DNA of 64,000 nucleotides, taken from NCBI GenBank assembly GCA_022393335.1, contig JAJEKB010001383.1, positions 34,406-98,405 on the forward strand, read 5' to 3'. The notes below the pieces were generated by a model, which made no database searches, was not told the DNA's origin, and worked only from the letters and a program-made list of their open reading frames with translations. Shown here piece by piece: positions 12,929-26,700 of this stretch. Origin of the DNA: Macrotrachela quadricornifera (Eukaryota; Rotifera; Eurotatoria; Philodinida; Philodinidae). Each line of letters starts with the position of its first letter. Positions within the stretch are counted from its first letter, which is position 1. A program made the position numbers and the translations under genes.

Positions 12929-13963
12929 TTATGAATTCATTGGCGTTACTTGGTTGATAATCATTCTTTTTCTGCACCACAAATTGAAATAAATGTGATT
13001 GATAGTATATATAAATTGTCGACGAAATCGTTCGGATACGCAGAGATATATATAAAATGGACTCTATAAAAAATTAAAAAGACAACAATAATAGATATCA
13101 AATGAATTTAAACTCACTGCAAAATATATATAATATAAACATATTGTTAAGATGCTTGCTAACTGTAACCTGGCTGCAATGAGTGGATCTGTACCGAGAT
13201 TTGTGTATAATTGAATTGTATTAATGATAAAAGCTGGTAATATGGTAATACAAGTAATGAAAACTTGTACTAAAACCATGGTCGTCAATTGTTTATCTAA
13301 TTCACGTCGAACAATAGGTACTGTTCTATGAGCCAATTGTTTCACATTATAATATGCTAATAGTCCAAAACTGAATAATATGCTCAAAGGTATTGCTCTT
13401 CCAATAATTGAAGTCAAAACATAATTAATATATTGTTGAAAGATATCATTTGTATTCTTGCATATAACTATACCTGTTGGCATTACAACCTGATTCATAT
13501 AAATCAAGTATAGAACAGCATGTAAATGCCATATAATTACTGATATAGCAGATGAAAGACGAGCAAATTTGATATTACACCATTGTTGCCATCGTGGACG
13601 AGAAGAAGTTGCACAATATTGATCAATTGTTGCCAGACACATATTTGTTAATGATATTAACATGCATGCTTGAAAACAAAAAGGTCTCCATTTACAATAT
13701 AATAATGAACTTTGTGTTCCATCAATACCAAATCCTGTAATCAGGATTTGACGTAGTAGACCAGTAATTAATTGACCAATATTGAAAGCAGACGTCACAG
13801 TTAAATAGAATGCACATGAATTTTCTCGAAATGTACGAAGACTAAGAAAAACAAGTATATTAAGACATGCGCCAATCACACCAGCAATAAGAATTCCTGA
13901 TCCTAAATAGATAGTTATTTGTTGTGAAATAAAATTAAGATTTGCAATAGTTGGTGATGACAT
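12929..13963 (-). CDS. rhodopsin-class G-protein-coupled receptor
   Basis: Exon 1 is 13118-13963 and exon 2 is 12929-13063, with a 54-nt GT-AG intron (13064-13117); the product is 326 aa. Reading through the intron would give a nonsense tail. Splicing instead gives a typical end of TM7 and helix 8: YYIYFA joined to SPFYIYLCVSERFRRQF. TM1 is about residues 17-40, with GxxxN-like AGVIGACLNI. A conserved Cys precedes TM3 (LLYCKWRPFC). A DQYC motif replaces DRY at the end of TM3 (ATIDQYCATS). TM5 and a basic loop 3 (AHRTVPIVRRELDKQ) follow, then TM6 with FITCITILPAF. This matches the large neuropeptide/FMRFamide-receptor-like GPCR expansions in bdelloids. Ligand unknown; plasma membrane. Start ATG has a short N-terminus. 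Confidence 0.85.
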
Positions 13964-16600
13964 TCACACTGTAATTGTTGTACTTCTGTAATAATCTTCT
14001 TTTTCTTCAAATGTTATTTCTTATGAGATTTATTCATAAATATAGATATTTAAAAACAAAAGAATGCTTTTTATATGCACGACTAGCCATGATTATCATA
14101 ATATTTGTTCAATTAATGTTTATTAATAGATGATGGACGTAATTTATAGGGCGTATAGTTCTGTAATAATGAAGAGAAGAAGACAAATTTATTCGTATAG
14201 ATTTTTTTCAGCAGAAGCTTTGCCTTTTAACTTTTAAATTTTAGTCAATTAAATTATACTTTTAAATACGTAGATTAATGAGTCTTTGACTAGTTAGTTC
14301 TATATTTTATTAGAAAAAAATATAAGATGTCATTTTCTATGTTCATTTACTGTAATAGAACTTATGTAATGGAATAAAGAAAAACAACCTAATTGTTTAA
14401 CATTATTTTATCGTTATAAAATAATGGAACTTTCAGATTATCGATCGATCATCAGTAGCTATAGTTGTTGTCTAGGTATACTGAGAAATTGAATCATATA
14501 ATCAGGTATCATAAAAGAAATCTAAATATATATGCATTCATTTTTGTCTGTTTTTTTTCCTATTAAAAAGTATGCTTATCTTTCGAAAAATTGATGATAT
14601 TCTATTTGTTGACAATCTAAATACTTAGTTAGTATTATTATTGTCTATGATGATCAAAGCATGAATTTAATAAAAATTAAATAGAAATTTGCTATAGAAT
14701 TGCTGAAAAGATGTTGTTTAACCTTTAATGTAAAAGTAGAATTTATTGCTCGGCCGCTAAACAGATTTCTATCACATTTTAAATCTGTATGCAGTACATC
14801 TATAAAATCTCTTATAATAATGGATCAGTCTTTATAATCTCTTTCTGGTATTTATACCATATCTATTTTTGACAATAATCGAAAAAAATATTTTAATTAT
14901 ATTATACATGTATATAATAATATGTGAAAGAGTTCAAGTCCATAATTAATATTGATGCTGTCGATGTAATCATATTGTACGTAGATCATACGATCGAATA
15001 GTTTCTAAATGACATTTGTCTGATGAGATGTTTGAAGTGTATAAAAATGTATCAAATATAATCTTTGTTTATCAGTTTGTTTATATTTCTGTTAACGATT
15101 TCAAACAATAACAACCATTTACTAATAGATGTCCATGTCAATATTTTCTTTGAGATTCGTTATACATGTCATTAGTTCAAAGTTTATCATCCTTTTTTGC
15201 TACGAAGATACACTATATTAATTTAATATAGCTTGATAAATATGCACATAAATCAATGTGCATCATATGAAGTAAATAAAGCCGTATTAATATGATATGC
15301 GTCACACGATGATGAAAGAATTATGCATGATATTTTTCTCATTGGTATCCTTTTGTCTAAATAAAAGGAAATCATTCAAAGCATATAATTCGATTTTTAA
15401 CAGTGCTAATGACTTCCGTTTTACAGTCATGAATTGAGATCAAAGAAAATTATTGTTCTATCATATTCAATTTCAGATTTACTCTATTAACAACTGTGTT
15501 GATTATAAAATTTATTATTTATGAAATTAACAATTTTAATAGAAAATATCGGAATCAATCAAGACTTGGTGGGCAGAAGAAATTGAGGAAAAATAACAAT
15601 ATAATGAGTTTAGTTTTGTAAATTAATGTTTAATACGGATATTAAAAGATAGTAAGCATTCATTTCATCTCGTATCCTTGCTAAAACCAATGTCTGGTTA
15701 TTTAACATCGATAATATCTAAATATTTACTATCCTGTCTAGTACATCATTAAGATTAAAAAAGATCAATGTAGAATGAATATATCGTCTTTCTCTATCCT
15801 ACATATATGCATCGATCGAAATTAATCTTCACTTTGTTATTTAAATGGACAGATTCAGTTATTATTATCCTCATACAATATAATGTAAAACAAAACGATG
15901 TAGATTCGAGCTTAACATTCAACAATAAAGGAAAAAATACATGAAAATTTTAATGTAAGATTAAAAAGAATCACACAATCTTAAAACGTAAACGAACTTG
16001 TTGCGATACTAAAAATAAATAGTTGCAATTTAAGTAAATTGTAACGCGAAAAACTAAAATAAAACTTCCAAGACATCTATATATGTAGTAGACTAGTCTT
16101 TTATTATTTGTTGTTTTCAATTATTAATGATTAATTACATATGTCGCTTTATAATTAATTTGTATATGAAAAAACTTTAAACGATGAGAAAAAAGTTCTC
16201 AGTATCATTGTAACAACAACAAAAAAAGTCATTATTTGAGGACTAAACCCTCGATACACATACTACACATTGTATATATAAAAGTGTGATTTCTTTCCTT
16301 TTCGATACTTGCAGAAATAAATAAAATACGAATTTATATTGTTGTATAGAACTCATCGGGAGCTATCTAGCAGTACATAAAACAATTTGAAAAGCACTTG
16401 TATAGACGATAATATATGTGGAAGAATGTTTCCAAGTTCTTTTTGCACACAGCTGTATGAGATTTATTTAGTGCCATACTTGCAAGTCAGATGTATTTTT
16501 TTTTCTTATTTAGATCTGAATAATATTGCAGGTCAACGCTTTTATTGTATATCAAAAGGAAATTACAATTTATCAATTGTTTTTCTATTGAGCATATTTA
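13964..16600. other. intergenic, gene-poor
   Basis: About 2.6 kb of AT-rich DNA with stop codons in all frames. No repeat or gene that I can support. Confidence 0.4.
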
Positions 16601-16955
16601 TTTCTCGTCCTATAGCACGGTGTAGGCAACAATAGTAAATGAGTGATTTCCAATCTCAAATTTTGTCCCTAAGACTGTCTTAAGAACATTAAAATGTTGC
16701 CAAATTTTCAGATAAACGAATGTGTCCTTATTGAAACAATGAATTGGTAAAAAAAAAGTAGCCGTTTTCTAAAGTGAATTTTAAATTGATGAGGAAAATA
16801 GTTTTTTTACGATTGATTATCCTAAGACAGACATATTCGTTTATCCGATATTTTGGTAATATTTTACTATCCTTAAGACAGTCTTAGGGAGAACATTTCA
16901 GATTGAAAATCACTCATTTACTATTGTTGCTTACATTGTGCTATAGGTCAAGAAA
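16601..16955. repeat. palindrome, about 170-bp arms
   Basis: CCTATAGCACGGTGTAGGCA at about 16609 is mirrored by TGCTTACATTGTGCTATAGG ending near 16947. Inside, CTAAGACTGTCTTAAG is matched by CTTAAGACAGTCTTAG, and ATAAACGAATGTGTC by the complement of GACATATTCGTTTAT. The centre is near 16780. Complementarity fades outward to about 16595 and 16960. No coding capacity; fold-back element. Confidence 0.85.
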
Positions 16956-19281
16956 CAAGCAAAATGGTCTTAATTCAATACTAAGCCATAAGGAGACGAG
17001 CCAGATTCGAGTATTTCGTGATTCATTATAATCTTCAACGTAAAATTAATCTGAGTCTAAACACTTTTAATCAACTTCAGAGATCCTTCATAATGGATAA
17101 CGAAAAAGATCTTCAAATTTATGGAACAACGAAGAAAATATGGCCTGTCTGAACAATGGTCTCAGAGAATCTTATAATATAGGAGGCAGAGCAACAAAAT
17201 TTTTCAAAAAAATTCAAGTAATACATAATCTACAAATATACTACAACGTAATATCTTGTACGGAATGATTTATTCATATGGAAGTTTCGAAAATATGATT
17301 TGATCTATGAGGAATTTGATTCTAACAATCGATAGTATTCATCAAGTTATACTTGGAACAACATTAGAACATGTTCCTAAGCGAATCGTCAATTTCACTT
17401 ACGTGATTTAATGTGTAAATTGATCATTTTTATTGTTGAATAATTAAAAGGTTTTTTTTTTTATATTATACTTGTAGATATATTATATTAAAACATGCTA
17501 TGCAATGAAACTACTTTTATTGTGAATAAAGAGATTTAACAGTATGTTATATGGTTTATTAAAGTAGTATATTTTGACAATGAGTGGTTCTAAACAAAAT
17601 CAGCAATTTTTGAAATTGATTTGTTCGATTTTATTATATATTAAGAATGTGTCATCTATTGTCAATATATAAATCCAATAACTTTTTTAAAAATAAATAT
17701 CGTTCGTTTTTCTCTAAATTTTCAACAATGAAAACAACATCACATATCAGTTTTTATAGAAGGCTTGGCTATTATGATTATTTTTCTTTCTTCTGATGCA
17801 TTTAGGCAGACATTTATCTCATTAGAAAAGTTTATGCAGTCATGATATGCCCAGATAACTTCTATAAACAGACAATGTGCAGTGTAGTTTTTTTTATTTT
17901 TAAATATTTCAACTATTGAAACTCACATTAAAATAAAAATATAGAAAAAAAAACAAATTAATCTATTTAATTATCAATATTAAATGGTCTTTCACGCTAA
18001 AATCTTTGATCTCAATAAGTGGAATAATTAATAAAAACCACTATCAAAATAGAAAACAAAATTGATTTTAAAACATAACCATATATAAGTATCTTTTGAT
18101 AATTATTTAAATTTCATCTTTGGAAATGATTCATAATTTGTTTTTTAAATTATATTTTGTTGTTACTTTTAATTATAATAATCAGATATTTTGAAATCGT
18201 TTCATTAGAATTTTACCCAACAAATATGATTAAAACTTGCACGATACCAAAAGATAGTAGTACGTTATTGATTGAATAGCTATTGTCAAATTCATTCACT
18301 TTTTTTCTATTAAAAATAACAAAGAGTTACATTAAGCAATACAAACTGAAACAAATTGTTTGATTTATTTTCTTATGAGTTCAATCAAAAATCCACAGCA
18401 AAGAAAATATTCCTTCAAACAAATAAACAATTTACCTGGTTTATTCTTTAAGAATAATTCGAGATATATCGAGAAATTATCATATAATCATAAATTAGTT
18501 TTAATGAACATCGAACACAAGATCTAATATATTCAAACTATTTATAGCAATAAAATTGTTCATGTCTATTTTATATTGAATTGACAAATCGATCATTATA
18601 TATAGTTGTGGACGGAAATAAACAAACGACGATTAACGTCTACCTGGATTCACTAATGATCGCGCAAAAAAAAACATAAAATTGAAACGAGAAATTGTTA
18701 CTCCAAAGAAGCTTTTATTAATTATATCAAGCGATGTAAAAAGAAAAAAGCATTGACTATTTGAATATTATCTTTTATAACATTCATTTAATCTTAATAA
18801 AAGTATCGAATTATTCGGAATGATTTTTTCTTATAAAAATGACTCTATATCGTATATTGTCACGCAATTCCTGATTAAAACATTATTTTTATGATTTTTC
18901 TCGTTCTTAATAAAATACGAACGATCGAACGTCAGGTACTTATTGATAATGTATACATATATTTATATATATAATGTCCTCTGAGGCAAGTTTCCGAACG
19001 GATAGCTATGAATTATAATAATGGAGCTAAGACTAGAAATTGATTTCAATTGAAAAAAAATATAATAATAAAAGACCGAGCGCGTTTATTCTCTCGTCTC
19101 TTTTCATTTTTAGTATTCAATTCACTTTTAATATATTTCTTTTTTTTTTTTCCTTTTCATTGACATATTACAATGATGATGGTAACTTCAAACAACCTTA
19201 CATGAAGATATTTAAAAAATAAAGTATAAATAAATTTCTTTTTCATTTCTTGAATATCATAATTTAAACAACGATAACAAC
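16956..19281. other. intergenic, gene-poor
   Basis: AT-rich; short ORFs only. The last few hundred bases precede the FANK1-like gene and probably contain its promoter, but no distinct element is visible. Confidence 0.35.
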
Positions 19282-21109
19282 ATGAGTAAGAAAATAAATT
19301 TCTTTTTATTTTTATTTTATCTATAGGAAATTTTATTCTTATTAGGTGAACGTTTAGAAAAACCATTAGCTCCTATATTAGTTCATGCTAATCATCATTC
19401 AATTGAACTTCAATGGGAAAATGTTCGAATTCAAGATCAAAATCGAGCAGAACATAAAAGATTATTTGATGAATATGGTTCAGCACGTCCAGGTTCTTTA
19501 ATCTATTTACATCGACGTGAAAAAAGAATTGGTTCACTTTGGGAAAGTATATATACGTATGTTAATCAAATTTATTTTGTGTTTTTTTATTTTCTTTTCT
19601 AATTTAATTAGAGGATCAGCAATGTCATATAAAGTTGAAAATCTTAAAGCAAATACTCAATATGAATTTCGTATACAATGTAAATCTGATATTGATGGTG
19701 GTCAACGTTCAGATTGGTCACCAATATTACAAGTAGGAACAACACCAGAACCAATGACTGGTGAAACAATTTTTAAAGCAATTGCTATGCCTGGAAAAGA
19801 TCAATTGGATAAATTACTTCAAATTTTGTATGTTTTTATATTTAAAAAATAAAACTTATATGAATTTATTTAATATAGAGGTCCAGAACATCCTCTTTTA
19901 GAAAATCCTGATAAAGATGGAAATTTACCTTTGATGCATGCATGTTCTAAACTTGATATTGGGTGAATGATTATTTTCTTATAAATATAAAATTTCTTTT
20001 TTTTCTTTCAATAGAAAAGTTGAATTATTGATTAAAGCTGGTGCGAATATTAATAGTAGTATTAATTCTGGTAAAACAGCGTATGTCAATATTTTGTTTT
20101 TGTTTTTTAATTCATTTTTAGAAAAAATTAAATTTAGACTTATGGTCGCAGCTAGTGCAGGTTTTAGTAAAGCATGTGCAATGCTTATTGAACATGGTGC
20201 AAATATTTATAGTTTAGATCAAAATGGTAAAAGTCAAGCCTAATAAAATAATAAAGTTTTTTATTATTTTATTCAGGTATATCTGTATTACATCATGCAA
20301 TTGATAGTAAAAATTTCGAAACAGTTGCTGTTATAATTAGACATTTAAATAAAGATAAACAAATTGAAATAAATCGAGAAGTTGGAATACATAAATGGAC
20401 ACCATTATATCGTGCAGGTAAATATAATATAGTTTGTTTTTATAATTGATAAAATAAAATAAATTTAGTAATACATGATTGTAATAAAGAAATAATTGAA
20501 TTTCTTCTTAATCATGGTGCAAATGTTCACTGTGAAGATAAATCAACAGGTACAACGGCTTTACAGATGGCTGTTATTCGAGGTAATTTATTAACAACTC
20601 AATTATTAGTTGCTCATGGAGCTGATACTAAAGCTTTAAGCAAAGTATAAAAAATAAACTTGATTTTTTAAATATATATATACATATATTTTGTAGGCTG
20701 GTGGTAAAACACTTCAACAATTAGCTATATCTACTAATAAAATGGTAGGTAATTTTTTTAAAAAAAGGCTAAATCTCTTATTCTATAGTTATAATGAAGA
20801 AAATTTTTCATCAAAATTGTGATTGTGAATAGGTTGTTTTTTTTTTGATCAATTAAAGAAAAATGTCTTGAAAGCAGAATTAAGACACGATTTATTATAT
20901 GAAAAACGATCGTTAAATTTTCATAATGTGCATAATTTTTCTTCGTATTCTGCTTTGCTAGTATTATTTTTCTTCAATTTTGAAAAAAGAAAATATTCAC
21001 AATCACGAAGATAAAAGTAACAATATATTTTGTTTAAAATAATTCTTTACTCATTAAATAGGATTTAATCAATTATGTCGATTCATTATCAAGTGTTTCA
21101 AAAAGTTAA
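19282..21109 (+). CDS. FANK1-like protein: fibronectin III plus ankyrin repeats
   Basis: Ten exons: 19282-19285, 19346-19556, 19612-19827, 19879-19962, 20015-20080, 20138-20226, 20277-20417, 20469-20644, 20697-20744 and 21062-21109. They join in frame to 360 aa, close to the 345 aa of human FANK1. Residues 1-115 form one FN3 domain (HHSIELQWE, YKVENLKANTQYEFRIQC, DWSPILQVGTTPEP). Residues 120-360 form about six ankyrin repeats (GKTALMVAASAG, LLNHGANVHC, TGTTALQMAVIRG, LVAHGADTKA). In animals FANK1 is a testis- and cilium-associated nuclear or cytoplasmic regulator; its role here is inferred from the architecture only. The first coding exon holds just ATG plus one base, followed by a 60-nt intron. 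The last intron (317 nt) is long because it holds a palindromic insert. Confidence 0.85.
20812..21010. repeat. palindromic insert in last FANK1-like intron
   Basis: ATTGTGATTGTGAATA at 20816 is mirrored by TATTCACAATCACG ending near 21007. Inner arms AAAGAAAAATGTC...GCAGAATTAAG and TTCTGCTTTGC...ATTATTTTTCTTC also pair. The other introns of the gene are about 50-60 nt, so this is a recent insertion that left the splice sites intact. Confidence 0.7.
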
Positions 21110-21282
21110 CAATAATAAACTATTAGTGTGATTATTTCTTTTCTTTTTTTTCACCTATTTAATAATAATCAATGTATACTAAAAATTTTCTCTTTATGAT
21201 AAAAAGATTTTATTTTTTGAAATAGAAACCTTCTAATCTAAATTGACATGTATATATATATATATATAAACATAGTATATAT

Positions 21283-22252
21283 TTATTGTTTTTTGTTTAT
21301 CAATTTAGTTGATGATACCATTGTACTTTGTTTTGTATTTGAAATAATATTTTTCATTATTTTTGTTGTTGCTGTTGGTGTAGTTGAATGACCAAAAAAT
21401 TTAATACCTGAACAAAGTTCTGGTAATGCATAACGACTCCATTGTCCATTTGATTCACATCGTTTACAATGTGGTCCAAAAGCAAATGCATATATAGCAA
21501 AAATAGTTGATGGAGCATAAAGTGCACCACCATCTATTGGTTTTATTTCACCCCAATCTGTAACTAAACGTGGATTAGCACGTAATAATTCCGCATCACA
21601 TCGAACTGTTTCACATAATGTTAATTGAGTCCAAAGACCTGTGAAAAAAAAAACAATTATTATTATTTTATTTTCCTAAGATAAAATCTTTACCATCACG
21701 ACAAGTACGACAAAATCGAGTTCCATCAGGATCTGAACGTCTTTCATAAACAGCTGTTGATAAATCAGGTACTGTTTCACGTGGATCATCATCAAGAAAT
21801 TTTGTATGATGATCTGGTTGTTCAATACGTAAACGACGAAATTCAAATGGAACAACCATTTGTGTTTCAAGATTATTAAGTAATTCTATACGACATGGTG
21901 AAAATTTTCTATCATTATTTAAAACTGTTAAAGATTTTTTTAATGTTAAATGATTTGTATTGATTAATGATGGTGATGATGATGATGATGATGGTTGTTT
22001 TAAATCAATATAAGAAAGTGGTATTGTATCAAGAATAAATTCTGGTAATGTTGATGAACGTTGATGATCAAGCATACGTAAATTTCTAAGAAGTAATGAT
22101 GATGAACGATTATTTGTTAATGAAAATTTTCCTCCTTCTGATCGTTGAATCATATTTGTATCAACAATAATACATGTTGGAACAGAATAAATTTGATGTT
22201 CATCAAGAAATTTTAGAAGAAATATTGTAAGATAGAACAAAAATGATGACAT
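21283..22252 (-). CDS. secreted Cys-containing protein of unknown function
   Basis: Two exons, 21694-22252 and 21283-21638, separated by a 55-nt GT-AG intron; 304 aa. The N-terminus (MSSFLFYLTIFLLKFLDEHQ) looks like a signal peptide or membrane anchor. The middle, about residues 30-120, is Ser/Leu-rich and low complexity (a run of seven Ser). The C-terminal half carries a compact Cys pattern: CRTCRDGLWTQLTLCETVRC, then GPHCKRCESNGQWSRYALPELC. The CxxC...C...C spacing and the GLW/GQWSxY phrases suggest a disulfide-bonded extracellular module, but I do not recognise a family. The tail is Thr/Ser-rich. It converges on the end of the FANK1-like gene, 173 bp away. Expression as an extracellular protein is inferred. 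Confidence 0.75.
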
Positions 22253-22907
22253 GATTAAAAATGAATGAAGTGAATGATTTTTTGTTCAGTTTAATAATAT
22301 GAAACGAAACAAAAGAAGAGAAGAAAAAGGTATTAAGCTGTCCGACAACGATAGACAGCAGAGATTAACTAGCGAATAATGTTTACCGATCGGTTCATGC
22401 AATCAATTGGTGCGAGACAAGAATAAACATGATGTTTAGGTTCTAATCTCTTTTCACTTGTTAGTATCAACGATAACAAAAAACGATCGAGAAATCCGAT
22501 AAGCGTCATTCTTTTTTCTTTCTTTGTTCTCAATTGCTTATTATATATTTTATTCAACGAATTGATTAATGAGCTTGTCGATATATTGAAGTATCATGAA
22601 TAGAAAACTTAATATCAATTATGTATTTGATTATAAAAAATATTTCTTTTTTAGAAAATAAATACTTATTTAGTCTGAACAATATGAATAGAGATAATCA
22701 AGTGTATGACACTTATATTGTCTAATTTAAATAAAAGAAAAAATGATATCTTTACAAGAGAAACAAGAATCAATATGTAAATCTTGAAAAGATCTTTACA
22801 TAGGTAAGAAATGTTCATAATAATAAGAAGAAAAAAACCGAGTAACAAGGTTTATTGATACTAAATCATCTAGAATTGATGTGATAAAATAAAGTTTGTT
22901 TCTTTCA
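22253..22907. other. intergenic between two - strand genes
   Basis: No gene or repeat recognised; presumably 5' flank of the gene ending at 22252 and 3' flank of the next gene. Confidence 0.35.
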
Positions 22908-23727
22908 TTAATAATAATCTGTTCTAGCTGATTGTGGATAAAATTGTGTTGCTGATGTTTGACGATAATAAGGTACTTCAGATTGATCAACATCTAAATA
23001 TAATAATTAATAATAGAATTTTTTCAATAGAATATAAAGGTATCATGCTGATATCAGATCACCTACAAGGCTGTCGAATAAATAGGGTCATACTCGTTCG
23101 TTTACGTGTTGAAGGTTCTCAAATAGAAAAAAAGACAAAAAGACAAAATAATACTTCTATTTATTCAATCATTTTTATTTACCCTGTTTTGGTGGCCAAT
23201 CATCAGATGCAATACGATTCTCTCGAACTAAAATATATATATATAATTAGTCAATTTTTTAATAAAAAAAAAACTATTATTTTACTCATAGAACTTTCAT
23301 CATGTTTAAGACGATTAAATGTTAAATCATCAGTATTATCGATTTTTTTATATAAATGATGACGACGATTAGTTGATGATGGGAGATATTGAATAGGTAT
23401 AGTTTTTGCTGATGAACTACTCCATGATCGATAAATAATAGGAATATGACGTCCTAATCCAAAATTTAATTTAAAAAAATCATTATCAAAACGCCAACGA
23501 AATCGATCAAAAACAAATGGATCATCTAAATCCCAATTCCATGTAAGTGATGGATATGATATATCTCGTTCAATTAAACGTGTACTTAATGAACGAGTTT
23601 CATTTAAAGTACGATAACGATATGCAGAATTATAACTATTATTAGCACTTGAATGATATGAAGATGAACGAGAATAATGTGATGATGAACGTGATTCTTT
23701 TGAATAACTTCTTGTTGATAATGACAT
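22908..23727 (-). CDS. Ser/Tyr/Arg-rich protein of unknown function
   Basis: Three exons, 23286-23727, 23183-23227 and 22908-22993, join in frame to 190 aa. The start chosen (MSLSTRSYSKESRS) is the ATG at 23727; an in-frame ATG at 23835 would add a poorly coding, phenylalanine-rich extension that looks like 5' UTR. Residues 1-45 are Ser/Tyr/Arg-rich. Residues 55-100 hold aromatic, acidic/basic motifs (LTWNWDLDDPFVFDRFRWRFD, in part). Residues 105-145 are basic. The short C-terminal exons encode IASDDWPPKQ and an end rich in Tyr and Gln (PYYRQTSATQFYPQ). No catalytic motif, no signal peptide. The aromatic N-terminal region recalls the disordered N-termini of small heat-shock or intermediate-filament-associated proteins, but no such domain follows; I leave it unassigned. 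Confidence 0.65.
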
Positions 23728-26700
23728 ATCAATTAGAATAAGATTGTTTAAAAAAGAAAAATCTGAGAACAAAAAAAAAAGAAAATAAAAAATCTTTAAA
23801 GATTTTTTTTCTTTTAAAATATGTGTATGGTACACAAATCATATTCCAAATAAATATAACCTTCATCTTAACATATTGATCTTGTTCGATGATGATGGTA
23901 TATCGTTATCAAACAAGTATGCCATCGGCATTAGAAACGAAAGGGAGAAAGAGACAAAAATAGAGTAGAACTCTATTATTTTCTCTCTCTCTCTCTCTCT
24001 GAATGCACTACTCATGAGACTTCCATCTTCACATAGGAAAACGTGTCCTGCCGTTTATGGATTCCTCTGAAGAAAATGATCGATATTATCATAAATAATC
24101 AAGAGAAAAATACCAATACAACAACAACAACAACACCACCACCACCACCACTACCACCTTGCATGATACTGAAGATTATTTGCTCGTTTTCTTGTTTTTC
24201 ATCCTCAATTGCTAATGATACCTTTTCATGATAAGAAAATAATAGATGTGAGCAATAATATGACAATAACAGTTAAAAGACGAAAAATGACTCTTGTTTT
24301 TCAATAACAATATGAAAGCAATATTTATAGAGAATAACAAATTAGATAATCGAGAGTTTATTCTTATTTATTGTGTATATAGAAATATATAAACAAAAAA
24401 TTTCACTTTATATGAAGAATAAAAGTTATAAAGATCGTTGACATGTCCTTGACAATAAATATACAGATTGATCTATCTTCACCTCTTCACAAAAATGGCA
24501 AAAATATCTACCAAAACAACATATACTTATAGAACAAAGAAAAGATAAGAAAACATCAACATTCTCGTTGTGTTTCGAGATAAATCTGCATAAATACAGC
24601 ATACTATCATTATAATTGACATTGTTCTAACTAATCGGATAAAAAAAAATTATATATTCTGTTATAGATTTACATTAGTTTTCATATATTTATTAAAAAA
24701 AACTAACGTTTTTCGTGAAAAATAATTTTTAATTAGAATAAAACGAGAAGAGAAAAAAAAATATGCTCTTTAGATTAATCGAGTCAAGATGAAAAAAGAA
24801 CGAAAGATTATTTGCATAGAACGACACCTGTTTATCTTATTATTATTAATGATGATAAGTCTTAGTAAGAAAAAAAACTAGATCTAGACTCGCTTTATAT
24901 ATATATATAATCAACAAAAATACTTCTATTATCATTGTTCTATCTGAAAGAAATATCCAAATTCTCATTTTTGATCATATTTTATAGAAAAATAAAACAA
25001 ACAAATGTCTATAAGCGTTTACAAAAAGACTCGGAAATATTCTTTCACATATATTTTCTTCTATACAAGTGCTCTTCACAATCTTTTATAGTGTGGTAAT
25101 TAACCCAAGAAGAGTACTATACAACAGTATAATTTCATGTTCTTTTGATTGACTTAGAAGAACATTGAAGTGGAAAGAAATTATACTTCTATATTTATAT
25201 ATATATAACGTGTAGTATATCTGTCAAGGATTTATTCTTCAAAAAATCACTCTTGTTGCCACTTATAATAATAGAGAAATGGGTTTAAAAAAAGATTCTT
25301 TTTTCGAGTGTCTCTACAAACACCTATACATATTATATATTTGTAGGATTATCGTTTTCTACTGAATGTTCAAGTGCGTGTTACGCATTTGTTTTCTTTC
25401 CGATTTAAGTCATGTTTTATATTGATGACATATTCTATTTCCTATTGCTTTCTTTTTCTTCTACAATACAATGTTTTTTTTCATTTGTAACCATGTCATG
25501 TTCGTCAAAATTATTTTTATTTGTCTTTTTCATTATTTTTTCTTTCTCATATTTATATAAGTCTGTAATACTCAATATTTCAACAATAGGAAACTTGATT
25601 TTTTTCTCCTACATTTTTTTACACAATTAATGTTTGTAGTTATTATAATCACGCGATCATTAACAGTACATTCTTTCATTTATTATATTTTTTTTTTCAT
25701 AAGATAAATAATGAATACGTTGAATTGTTATCATTCTCGTGTTGTTTATATTCTCTCAATTTTGTTCGGTAATATTACTTTTTTTTTTTTATTTTTAATA
25801 AAAAAGAAAAAGAAATGAACACATTCTATATGGTTACAAAGGAGAGTTAATCGTATCGAGCGGTAGTGATAAGAAGCTTAACAGTAACGATAAAAGACAA
25901 TTGACATCGACAACGCAATGGGAGAAAAAGCTGCTATCTGAAAAGAAGAAACAAAAAATTGCTTTAGAGAATAGACAACCATTATAATCAACAAGGGAAA
26001 ACAGAGGAGAAAAACGAACGACGCACCTCATTTGTTTAGCCTTATTATTGCTTAAAGAAAGTAAGAAAATTTTAGTTAGATTTGAAATATAATAATTTAG
26101 ATAATTATTTCATATGGTAAATCTTTTATAGTTGATAGATTATTTTTAATATCCGTTTGTGATTTTTTTTCCCTTTTTGTATAAGACATATACAGATCAT
26201 AGTTGATTTATTATTTATTATTTTAAAAAAGACAAAACCAAGATTAATTTTACTAGTTGATTAAGATGATAGTTATATTTTTTGTTTATGTAAAATATTC
26301 ACGATTATTAACGCATATGAATAATCATAGTTTTTCATATATATATATATATAATTATATTAATTTATAAAACCCGGGTTGTTTTCCATATCTTGAAGGT
26401 TTTATTGTATTGTAATAAAAATATGCACTGAAGAATTTATTTTTCTTTATATTACATTTTAAATTTCGACTATTTACTTTTAAAGATTGATCAAAAAAAA
26501 AGAAAAAGAATTTCATGTCAAGAAATAAAAGTAAGTGTTTTTTTTTTCTTCTTAGAATAAAAAAATATTTATAGATAAATTTTAACTTTTAAAATGAATA
26601 CATATTAATCAGTATTTGATAAAAAAAAAATTGAACTAATTTCTTTCATATTAATCAAAAACCAGTTTGAAACATATATAATTAAATTTAGAGGATAATT

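Noticed and set aside
12751..12957. 68-aa + strand ORF
   Set aside because: Its end is antisense to the GPCR terminal exon, which is supported by helix-8 sequence.
16387..16635. 82-aa + strand ORF
   Set aside because: Runs into the palindrome at 16601, uses no ATG-supported context and has no domain or splice partner.
23728..23835. Upstream ATG for the Ser/Tyr-rich protein
   Set aside because: Extension is Phe/Lys-rich and AT-driven, unlike the following coding sequence.
23981..24155. Microsatellites as regulatory or CRISPR-like repeats
   Set aside because: Simple TC and ACC/ACA runs without spacers.
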